A stretch of DNA of 5,440 nucleotides from a bacterium (lineage in GTDB: Bacteria; Chlamydiota; Chlamydiia; Chlamydiales; Rhabdochlamydiaceae): the NCBI GenBank assembly GCA_021802305.1, contig JAKAAD010000073.1, positions 1 to 5,440 on the forward strand. The letters run 5' to 3'. The translations under genes and the position numbers were made by a program. The notes below the pieces were generated by a model. The model saw only the letters and a list, made by a program, of their open reading frames with translations, made no database searches and was not told the origin of the DNA. The stretch's first letter is position 1, and each line of letters begins with the position of its first letter. Below are positions 1 through 5,157 of the stretch, in pieces.

Positions 1-29
1 AATAACTAAATCACATCTGTTTCATTTTT

Positions 30-59
30 ATTAAAATTGTGTAAATAACAATTTTTAAT
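30..59. repeat. AT-rich inverted repeat (imperfect hairpin)
   Basis: Positions 33-40 (AAAATTGT) pair perfectly with 48-55 (ACAATTTT) around a 7-base loop. The stem extends to 30/59 if one T (56) is bulged. It holds only two G:C pairs, and the T residues lie inside the stem rather than after it, so it is a poor intrinsic terminator. It could mark the end of a gene left of the window or be chance structure in a stretch with little G or C. The rest of 1-111 shows no reading frame of note. Confidence 0.25.
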
Positions 60-111
60 TATAAATAAAAAAATTTAATCAAAGATTTTTTTAGGAAACA
101 GACGTAAAAAA

Positions 112-141
112 TTGTACTTAAATGGAAGGTTGCACTACACT
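112..141 (+). promoter_or_regulatory. Candidate sigma70-type promoter of the tRNA genes
   Basis: TTGTAC at 112-117 resembles the -35 box. TACACT at 136-141 resembles the -10 box, with an 18-base spacer. Transcription would begin near 148, about 50 bases before the first tRNA, leaving a 5' leader to be trimmed. The AT-rich sequence just upstream (1-111) could act as an UP-like element. No better pair of boxes was found between 1 and 199. The match is by eye only. Confidence 0.35.
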
Positions 142-199
142 TTTTTAAGGAGTGGCTTCTACGGAAAATCAACGCATGATCCGAAGAGCTTGATGATGT

Positions 200-272
200 C
201 GCGGGGTAGAGCAGTGGTTAGCTCGTTGGGCTCATAACCCAGAGGTCGTAGGTTCGAATCCTGCCCCCGCTA
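200..272 (+). tRNA. Initiator tRNA-fMet (anticodon CAT)
   Basis: This is a full cloverleaf of 73 bases. The acceptor stem is CGCGGGG (200-206) with CCCCGCT (265-271). The D stem is GAGC/GCTC, the anticodon CAT is at 233-235, and the T arm carries TTCGAAT, with A73 at 272. Two initiator hallmarks are visible: position 1 (C) cannot pair with position 72 (T), and the anticodon stem has three consecutive G:C pairs next to the loop (GGG/CCC). The mismatch is C·U rather than the C·A of Escherichia coli. CCA is not encoded, so a CCA-adding enzyme must complete it. A run of six T follows directly (273-278). Confidence 0.93.
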
Positions 273-302
273 TTTTTTGTACGTGCGATGGTTGTTGTTC
301 AA

Positions 303-318
303 AAGAAAAATTTTTCTT
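303..318. repeat. 16-base perfect palindrome between the tRNA genes
   Basis: AAGAAAAATTTTTCTT reads the same on both strands. It lies in the 55-base spacer between the two tRNAs, ten bases before the second. As RNA it could form a short, weak A:U hairpin that exposes the precursor to cleavage, or it could be chance in AT-rich sequence. It has no G:C core and is not a convincing terminator. Confidence 0.3.
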
Positions 319-327
319 AACACATTC

Positions 328-400
328 GGCGGTATAGCTCAGCTGGTAGAGCAACGGAATCATAATCCGCAGGTCGTTGGTTCGAATCCGACTGCCGCTA
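328..400 (+). tRNA. tRNA-Met, probably elongator (anticodon CAT)
   Basis: This is a 73-base cloverleaf. The acceptor stem is GGCGGTA (328-334) with TGCCGCT (393-399). The D stem is GCTC/GAGC, the anticodon CAT is at 361-363, the T stem is GTTGG/CCGAC, and A73 is at 400. No CCA is encoded. CAT anticodons occur in initiator Met, elongator Met and lysidine-modified Ile2. The paired acceptor end and the lack of three G:C pairs in the anticodon stem exclude the initiator. The GGCGGT...GCCGCTA acceptor with a G1·U72 wobble resembles elongator Met of Gram-positive bacteria more than Ile2, so Met is preferred. The first anticodon-stem pair is an A/C mismatch. It is probably co-transcribed with the fMet gene. 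Confidence 0.85.
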
Positions 401-697
401 TCATTTCTTTTTCATTTTAGGACTATGAATCGAAGCCAAATGCTTCATGTCTCCACATAGCAATCTTTGCCTTTAGAGTGCCTTTCATTCATCATGTATA
501 TATGTGTGCGAAGAGGTGCTTAAGCAAAGCCGCCAATTTCTTCAATTAAAAAATTCCTCTTTGGTTGTTTGGTTTTTTATACTTAGAAAGTGCCAAAAAT
601 CGAAGAATTTTTCAGAACAAAATCCCAATTTTTGTATTCACTTGTATATTAAGCTTGGGTGAAAAGTAAAAAATTTAGCAAGGAAGTGCCCTGAATT

Positions 698-778
698 TGA
701 GCCAGGCGTAGCTGTCGCCAAAGCAGACCAACTTGAAGTTGCTGGCCGATGCAAGTGGGTCTCAACGTCAGTGGCTGT
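698..778 (+). ncRNA. Possible structured RNA or remnant element
   Basis: A GC-richer island in an AT-rich spacer can fold as a three-way junction. A closing stem AGCCA (700-704) pairs with TGGCT (772-776). It is followed at once by the hairpin GGCG/CGCC (705-708/716-719, 7-base loop). A 10-base stem then pairs 725-734 with 753-762, with nine of ten positions matching (one A/G mismatch) and an 18-base loop. An open frame without a start codon runs through the island on the plus strand, and a further long open stretch lies on the minus strand. A decayed gene or dispersed repeat is therefore an equal alternative. It matches no RNA family I recognise (not tmRNA, SRP RNA or RNase P RNA). The strand is uncertain. 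Confidence 0.22.
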
Positions 779-815
779 GAGCTTGGTATATATAGATTTT
801 TCTCTCTGAAATCAC

Positions 816-821
816 TATGAT
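816..821 (+). promoter_or_regulatory. Candidate -10 box for a leaderless HD-protein mRNA
   Basis: TATGAT matches the -10 consensus at five of six positions and lies six bases before the ATG at 828, so transcription would start at or beside the A of the start codon. No Shine-Dalgarno sequence precedes that ATG, which fits leaderless initiation. No good -35 box sits 16-18 bases upstream, so the promoter is weakly supported. The nearby TATATA at 787-792 is an alternative -10 that would give a normal leader. Confidence 0.28.
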
Positions 822-827
822 TAGCAC

Positions 828-2042
828 ATGTCTTTTAAAAAAATCTACGATGCACTTCATGGCTTTATCCGCTTAAATGATCTAGAGCATGAGCTCATTG
901 ACTCAGAGCCTTTCCAACGGCTCCGCCATCTTCATCAATTAGGCATTGCCTTTCTCGTCTATCCGGGAGCAACGCATACGCGTTTTGAGCATTCGTTAGG
1001 AGCCTTGCACCTTGCGACGCGTATCTTTGACAGCCTCTTTGCCAGCGAAGGGCAACCGTTTGAAACTGCCTATTGGAGGCAAATCGTTCGCCTTGCCGCC
1101 CTCTGTCACGATCTGGGACATCTTCCTTTTTCTCATGATGCTGAGGAACAAATTCTCGGAAAAGGAGGGCATGAAGCTTGGACCCTTCAAGTGATCGAAT
1201 GCGATGCGCTCTCTTCCCTTTGGACAAAACTTGAACAGCGCTTCCCTAGTCATACTCCTAGAGAAGATGTGCAAAAAATTGCGGTGGGAAAACATCGTTT
1301 TGCCAATCTCTCACCTTGGGAAGAGCTCTTTTCGGAGATTCTCTGCGGAGATTTTTTTGGTGCCGATCGAGTCGATTACCTACTTCGCGATGCAAAATGT
1401 ACTGGGGTTGCTCATGGATTATTCGATTTCGATCAGCTCATGGAAATGCTTTGCTTGGTTGAAGGAGAGCGCATCGTTCTTGGAATTCACGAAGATGGGA
1501 TGGAATCTTGCGAAGCGCTCCTTCTTGCTCGTTATTTTATGCACCAACGCGTCTATCAATATTCTTCTGTAAAGGCATATCGCTTTCATCTGAAGCGGTT
1601 CATGACAACTCTTTATGAAGGAAAAGATTATCTTGAAAATATGAATCGTTATCTCGCACTGAGTGATTTAGAAGTTTTTTCTGCGCTGCGTCAAGCTGCA
1701 AAGGATGTGCATGCCCCCGGACATCTCGATGCACTTTGCATTTTTGATCGCAAGAAGCGCTTTCAGGCGATCAAGTGGATCCCTAAGATCCTGCAATCGG
1801 ATCTTATTGCCCTTCGAACAGAGCTTGATCTCTCTCCTCAGCAAATGGATTGGAATTTAGCACTGCATCCAGATACAAGCATGGGGGTAAATATTCCCGT
1901 ACGCGCACGGACAGGGGAGATCGTCTCGGCAACCCGCTATTCACGAGTGAAAGTATCCCTAGAACAGCCGAGTTGGATTTACGTCCTGCCAGAATGTGCA
2001 TCTATTCTCTATAAAAAATTGCAATATGTTTCAGAAACTTAA
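828..2042 (+). CDS. HD-domain phosphohydrolase, SAMHD1/dNTPase-like
   Basis: This 404-residue protein belongs to the COG1078-type HD phosphohydrolases, which include bacterial dNTPases and SAMHD1. The family typically splits dNTPs into deoxynucleosides and triphosphate in the cytosol. The metal-binding HD set is complete: H55 (in HTRFEHS), H94-D95 (in CHDLGH) and D180 (in ADRVDYLLRD). The residues corresponding to the SAMHD1 active-site histidines (H98 and H103 in HDLGHLPFSH, and H115) are also present. The N-terminal stretch DSEPFQRLRHLHQLG is typical of the family. Residues after about 200 form the helical C-terminal part, and total length is normal for the bacterial family. The ATG is fixed by an in-frame TAG six bases upstream (822-824). 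There is no signal peptide or membrane segment. The gene overlaps the next by 17 bases. The precise substrate cannot be read from sequence. Confidence 0.93.
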   Translation: MSFKKIYDALHGFIRLNDLEHELIDSEPFQRLRHLHQLGIAFLVYPGATHTRFEHSLGALHLATRIFDSLFASEGQPFETAYWRQIVRLAALCHDLGHLPFSHDAEEQILGKGGHEAWTLQVIECDALSSLWTKLEQRFPSHTPREDVQKIAVGKHRFANLSPWEELFSEILCGDFFGADRVDYLLRDAKCTGVAHGLFDFDQLMEMLCLVEGERIVLGIHEDGMESCEALLLARYFMHQRVYQYSSVKAYRFHLKRFMTTLYEGKDYLENMNRYLALSDLEVFSALRQAAKDVHAPGHLDALCIFDRKKRFQAIKWIPKILQSDLIALRTELDLSPQQMDWNLALHPDTSMGVNIPVRARTGEIVSATRYSRVKVSLEQPSWIYVLPECASILYKKLQYVSET

Positions 2043-3288
2043 ACTCCTATCCTTACCTGCAGCATATCGAAAGTTTTTTTTGTTCGCCTTTTTCACAGGT
2101 GCGTTTATTTGCATGGATTATGCCATCGTGCGTCCAATTTGCACTTCGGTATTCCTGAAAGCATTTGGAAGTTCGTGGTACCCTTATGTATGGTTAACTA
2201 CCATTCCTCTGAATGTGTTATGCGTAGGGCTCTACAATTCGATGATCGTTCGCCTAGGCTGTTTGAGAACGTTTCTTTGTTTTACGAGCGTTGTTGTTAG
2301 TACTCACACGATTGCTAGCATGTATCTTCAAATGTACCCATGGTTGAGTTTTTTCTACTATGCATGGAAAGAAGTCTACGTCATGCTCATGCTTCATCAA
2401 CTTTGGTCTGTCGTACAAGCAACTTTTTCCATGCGCGAGGCAAAATTTTTCTATGGCATTCTCTTTGCAGGTGGCGGCTTAGGGGGGATCGTAGGGAGTG
2501 TAATCCCTGGAATTTTTGCTGTGCAAATAGGCTCTGAACAGCTCCTCCTCCTGGCTATCCCCATACTTCCCGTAGCTTTTTTCTTATATGCGCAAATGCT
2601 CAAATGCACGGACCAAGGATTGGATTATAAGCTAGAAGTACAAGAACGCATGCACATTGGCAAAGCATTTATGCATGGCATTTCTCTGATTCGATCCTCA
2701 CGCGTATTGCCCCTGATCTTGTTCGTCTGTGTGTTCATGCATCTATCGATGTCTTTTGTCGAATTTCAATTTGGGGCTGCACTAGAAACTACTTTACAAG
2801 ACCAAGATGTACGTACGCAGATGTTAGGAAGAATATTTGGCCTTGTTCAAATGGTCAGCTTAAGCCTACAGCTCATTGGCTCTTTTCTGCTGCTCCAATT
2901 TTTAGGATTGAAGCGGAGCTTTATGTTGATTCCTTTTCTGATGGGTCTTCATCAACTTGCTTACGTAATCTTCCCTACATTTGGCATAGCTGCACTCCTC
3001 TATGGCACACAAAAGGTCATGCATTACTCTACCTTTAGCGTTTTAAAGGAAATGATGTACACACCCTTACAACAAGATGAAAAATTTCGTGCCAAGGCGT
3101 TTATTGACGTCTTTGTGGATCGATCTGCAAAGGCGATGGGATCTCTTCTCATCTTAGGGTGTCAAACACTCCTTATGGCGCACGTGCATCTGTGGATTTC
3201 CCTCTTTGCCCTTTTTCTTTTTATCGCATGGTATCTGGTCGTAAAAATGCGATTTAACGTTTTGGAATCAAATAGACCTCTTGTGTAA
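2026..3288 (+). CDS. NTT (ATP/ADP translocase) superfamily membrane transporter
   Basis: This 420-residue polytopic inner-membrane protein has about 10-12 hydrophobic segments, for example near residues 15-33, 52-75, 82-102, 105-130, 143-165, 172-192, 227-248, 268-291, 297-327, 370-387 and 389-407. The stretch KEMMYTPLQQDEKFRAKAF (341-359), continuing to DR (365-366) and GSLL (372-375), closely resembles the late loop of chlamydial and rickettsial nucleotide translocases (KEMAYIPLD...GKSGGSL). This supports membership of the Npt1/Npt2-NTT branch of major-facilitator-like carriers. Classical translocases are longer (about 500 residues), so this is a shorter relative and ATP/ADP exchange should not be assumed. 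The chosen ATG overlaps the end of the HD gene by 17 bases. A GTG ten codons earlier (1996) is possible, but neither start has a clear ribosome site. Co-transcription and translational coupling with the HD gene are likely. Confidence 0.8.
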   Translation: MFQKLKLLSLPAAYRKFFLFAFFTGAFICMDYAIVRPICTSVFLKAFGSSWYPYVWLTTIPLNVLCVGLYNSMIVRLGCLRTFLCFTSVVVSTHTIASMYLQMYPWLSFFYYAWKEVYVMLMLHQLWSVVQATFSMREAKFFYGILFAGGGLGGIVGSVIPGIFAVQIGSEQLLLLAIPILPVAFFLYAQMLKCTDQGLDYKLEVQERMHIGKAFMHGISLIRSSRVLPLILFVCVFMHLSMSFVEFQFGAALETTLQDQDVRTQMLGRIFGLVQMVSLSLQLIGSFLLLQFLGLKRSFMLIPFLMGLHQLAYVIFPTFGIAALLYGTQKVMHYSTFSVLKEMMYTPLQQDEKFRAKAFIDVFVDRSAKAMGSLLILGCQTLLMAHVHLWISLFALFLFIAWYLVVKMRFNVLESNRPLV

Positions 3289-3318
3289 CTCTTGTTAGAA
3301 GCTTAGTTATGCAAGAGG
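3277..3318. terminator. Candidate bidirectional terminator across two stop codons
   Basis: CCTCTTG (3277-3283) pairs perfectly with CAAGAGG (3312-3318). The stem continues through two wobble-capable positions and five more Watson-Crick pairs to 3290/3305, giving about 14 pairs around a 14-base loop. Both stop codons lie inside the stem: TAA of the transporter at 3286-3288 and TAA of tpx at 3303-3305 on the minus strand. The hairpin sits exactly where two transcripts converge. No strong T-run follows on the plus strand. On the minus strand only a mixed TCTATTTGATT follows, so termination efficiency may be modest. Confidence 0.45.
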
Positions 3319-3815
3319 CTTAATGCCTTAAGGGCATGTTCGTAATTGGGTTCCTGTGTAATTTCCGGAACGAGTTCTTCATATATAATCGTGTCGTCTT
3401 TATCCAACACAAAGAGAGCTCTTGCGGAAAGTCCTGCGAGGGGACCATCCAGGATGAAGGTGCCATACTCTTTGGCAAAATCCTTCGAACGCATCATAGA
3501 GAGCGTTTTGACATTGTGCATATTTTCTTGCCCGCAGATGCGTTTTTGTGCAAAAGGCAAGTCGGCAGAGATAATGAGAGCCACAATTTCGGGATGATTT
3601 TGTAGGGCGTCATTCAACTTTTTCGAAGAAATGGAGCAAACATTCGTATCAAGGCTAGGCACGCAATAAAGAAGTTTTCGCTTTCCAGGAAAGGTTTTGA
3701 GAGAGACTTCCTTTAAATCTTCATCGATGAGGGAAAAATCCGGAGCTTTGCTACCAATCGCCGGAGGTAGTTTAGATGTGTGAACAATTTTTCCGTTCAA
3801 TGTGACCGTTGTCAT
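3303..3815 (-). CDS. tpx: Thiol peroxidase (atypical 2-Cys peroxiredoxin)
   Basis: At 170 residues this is the usual Tpx length. Such enzymes reduce hydrogen peroxide and alkyl hydroperoxides using thioredoxin. The peroxidatic cysteine C60 lies in PSLDTNVCS, matching the family pattern P-S-x-D-T-x-V-C with its catalytic Thr (T57). The resolving cysteine C94 lies in ADLPFAQKRICG. The active-site Arg is R132 in LSARALFVLD, and the C-terminal EITQEPNYEHAL is also characteristic. A further cysteine, C51, lies just before the active-site loop. There is no signal sequence; the protein is probably cytosolic, as chlamydial forms would be, although E. coli Tpx has been discussed as periplasmic. The ATG at 3815 is bounded by an in-frame TAA upstream. 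Only a weak ribosome site is visible. It is transcribed alone, divergent from the gene at 3856 and convergent with the transporter. Confidence 0.96.
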   Translation of the reverse strand: MTTVTLNGKIVHTSKLPPAIGSKAPDFSLIDEDLKEVSLKTFPGKRKLLYCVPSLDTNVCSISSKKLNDALQNHPEIVALIISADLPFAQKRICGQENMHNVKTLSMMRSKDFAKEYGTFILDGPLAGLSARALFVLDKDDTIIYEELVPEITQEPNYEHALKALSLLHN

Positions 3816-3855
3816 AAAAGAAATTTTATGTTACCATTTTATCCGAAATTTGTCG

Positions 3856-4314
3856 ATGCACGAAGAAGCTCAACTAGTAAAAGTTTTTATCAATCAGCTG
3901 CAGCAAAAGGACGGAAAGCTAGGGAAAAAATTGCACATCGTTTCCTGTTTTCACCTTGTAAAGACGTTCATGAAAATGTATGTGCTTGCTTTCGAAACCA
4001 AAAAGCAGATAGAGCAAGAAGAGATCCCTGTGAAATATGCAATGCGAAATACTCCTGAAGAACTTTCACCCAAAATCATGCAGACCAAATTTTTTTCTGC
4101 GCTTACGCATAGCATACGTAGTTTGAACTTCAAAGAATACTCGCTAGCCATGAAGCATTTTCCATTACAAGTAGCCATAACCACATGCTTGCTATCAGAG
4201 CTGCCTATGGCACAATCTGAAAAGGCACAGCGTTCGCTGAATCTGGTGCACAATTGGAAGGATTACGTCGATATGCCTTACAAACATGCGATTCTTTCCA
4301 AGCCAGAAACATGA
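3856..4314 (+). CDS. Hypothetical protein, 152 residues
   Basis: I do not recognise the family. The frame is open for 152 residues from the ATG at 3856. The product is soluble-looking, rich in Lys and Gln/Glu and probably basic, with no signal peptide or convincing membrane segment. Helix-like amphipathic stretches lie around residues 4-18, 33-55 and 77-102. Two cysteines (C31, C111) are not in a metal-binding pattern. A GTG at 3802 would add 18 residues but would start inside the divergent tpx coding region. The ATG leaves a 40-base intergenic gap and is preferred. No Shine-Dalgarno sequence is seen for either start. Codon use looks like that of its neighbours, which argues for a real gene. 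No clear partner: tpx is divergent and the downstream methyltransferase is convergent. Confidence 0.7.
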   Translation: MHEEAQLVKVFINQLQQKDGKLGKKLHIVSCFHLVKTFMKMYVLAFETKKQIEQEEIPVKYAMRNTPEELSPKIMQTKFFSALTHSIRSLNFKEYSLAMKHFPLQVAITTCLLSELPMAQSEKAQRSLNLVHNWKDYVDMPYKHAILSKPET

Positions 4315-4407
4315 ACCGCTATACATAGGTGAATACATTGGGAATAAAGGCCTTGAGATCGGTTTTTATCATCCATATTTTGTTAGAAATTTTTACATCG
4401 GACTTTT
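4315..4407. other. Convergent intergenic gap, weak terminator signals
   Basis: This 93-base gap lies between two convergent genes. It contains the palindrome AAGGCCTT (4347-4354). AACCG (4314-4318, starting at the last stop codon) can pair with CGGTT (4360-4364), followed by more T (4363-4367). This is a weak terminator for the gene at 3856. No convincing minus-strand terminator for the methyltransferase is visible. Confidence 0.25.
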
Positions 4408-5157
4408 TTATGCGATTTTTTTCGCAAATCCCAAATAGCCCATGGCAAGAGAGCGCGTAAGGACAAACTGCACGTCACTTCGTACGCGACGTTGAAGGAT
4501 GCTTTTCCAAACTGCTTTAGAAAAAAAGGAGAGAGAGAGGCCACATTGTTCTTGGACATGTAGACCCACGTCCCTACACCACGCAGTGAGTTCTTCGGGT
4601 TTGATAAAGAGTTTGTAGCGATGCATGTGTTTCGGTGCATTGGGGATCAACCAATCTACCCCTTTAATGACAAAAAGCCAGCTCAAGAGATTGCGATTGA
4701 ACGTATGAAAAAAGAAGAGACCCCCTCGCTTGAGCACTCGGCTCATTTCGACGAGTGCATTCTTAGGATAAGGAATGTGCTCGAGAAAATCCATAGCGCA
4801 AACTGCATCAAATTCCCCCTCTTTGAAGGGAAGAGCGCAGGCGTCTCCAACTACATAGGTTACGCTTTTTGTTGCATCATTTTGTGTTGCAATGCGTAGG
4901 CTCGAAGCAGACTGATCGAGTCCCGTCACTCGATGTCCTGCTTTGGCTAGAGCATTGGATAAAAGACCTCCACCACACCCAACGTCTAACACGCTTTGGG
5001 TCTTCCCTAAATACTTCTCGATTTGTGTGAGTAGCCAAGGATTGCGTGTTTGATTTTCTGCGCGCAATAGTGCAATGGGATGCGCCTCTTCTGTGTACCA
5101 TTTGTCATGAAGGTCATCGTAAAAGTCGTTATTGATTACAGAGCGGCTTTTTTCCAT
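4408..5157 (-). CDS. ubiG: UbiG-like class I SAM methyltransferase
   Basis: This is a 249-residue Rossmann-fold O-methyltransferase. The SAM-binding motif I is VLDVGCGGG (57-65). The acidic residue ending strand 2 is D81 (GLDQS), D105 lies in GDACALPF, and the following strand is FDAVCAMDFLEHI (117-128). The N-terminal FYDDLHDKWYTEEAHPIALL and the later NRNLLSW...KHMHRYKLFIKPEEL (154-190) follow UbiG, which methylates the two ring hydroxyls of polyprenyl-quinone precursors at the inner membrane face. Length is close to that of E. coli UbiG. No other quinone gene is in view, so another lipid or small-molecule substrate is possible. The open frame extends to 5340, but the ATG at 5157 is chosen because homology begins there, GGA precedes it at useful spacing, and the extra stretch is coding in another frame. 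It overlaps the upstream membrane gene by 22 bases. Confidence 0.88.
   Translation of the reverse strand: MEKSRSVINNDFYDDLHDKWYTEEAHPIALLRAENQTRNPWLLTQIEKYLGKTQSVLDVGCGGGLLSNALAKAGHRVTGLDQSASSLRIATQNDATKSVTYVVGDACALPFKEGEFDAVCAMDFLEHIPYPKNALVEMSRVLKRGGLFFFHTFNRNLLSWLFVIKGVDWLIPNAPKHMHRYKLFIKPEELTAWCRDVGLHVQEQCGLSLSFFSKAVWKSILQRRVRSDVQFVLTRSLAMGYLGFAKKIA

Larger units (their letters stand above)
401..827. other. 427-base intergenic region without a credible protein gene
   Basis: No open frame with a start codon and believable coding character was found on either strand. The stretch 401-680 is AT-rich. It holds a small hairpin, GAAGC/GCTTC (432-436/442-446, loop CAAAT), shortly after the second tRNA, where a tRNA transcript could end. 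It also holds a perfect 10-base palindrome, TGCTTAAGCA (517-526), and a short stem AAAAAT/ATTTTT (595-600/607-612). The stretch 680-780 is clearly richer in G+C and is described separately. AGCTTGG occurs as a direct repeat at 652-658 and 780-786, on either side of that island. Confidence 0.6.

Noticed and set aside
16..102. Inverted repeat TCTGTTTC (16-23) / GAAACAGA (95-102)
   Set aside because: Eight bases separated by 71 in AT-rich sequence can readily occur by chance, and no protein or element boundary is associated with it.
662..809. Start-less open frame through the GC-rich island (ending at TGA 807-809)
   Set aside because: It has no ATG/GTG start in a useful place and no recognised motifs; it is kept only as one possible explanation of the island.
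401..827. tRNA-associated integration site or mobile element next to tRNA-Met
   Set aside because: No repeat of the tRNA 3' end was found downstream, and there is no integrase or transposase in the window. The AGCTTGG direct repeat is too short to prove insertion.
895..1295. Minus-strand open frames opposite the HD gene
   Set aside because: They have no recognisable domains and overlap strongly conserved HD motif codons; they are shadows of codon use in the real gene.
1996..2025. GTG start adding ten residues to the transporter
   Set aside because: It gives no better ribosome site, lies deeper inside the HD gene, and the ATG at 2026 starts just before the usual charged N-terminal segment. 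It is not fully excluded.
3802..3855. GTG start of the hypothetical protein
   Set aside because: It would begin within the opposite-strand tpx coding region, without a ribosome site; the ATG at 3856 leaves a normal gap.
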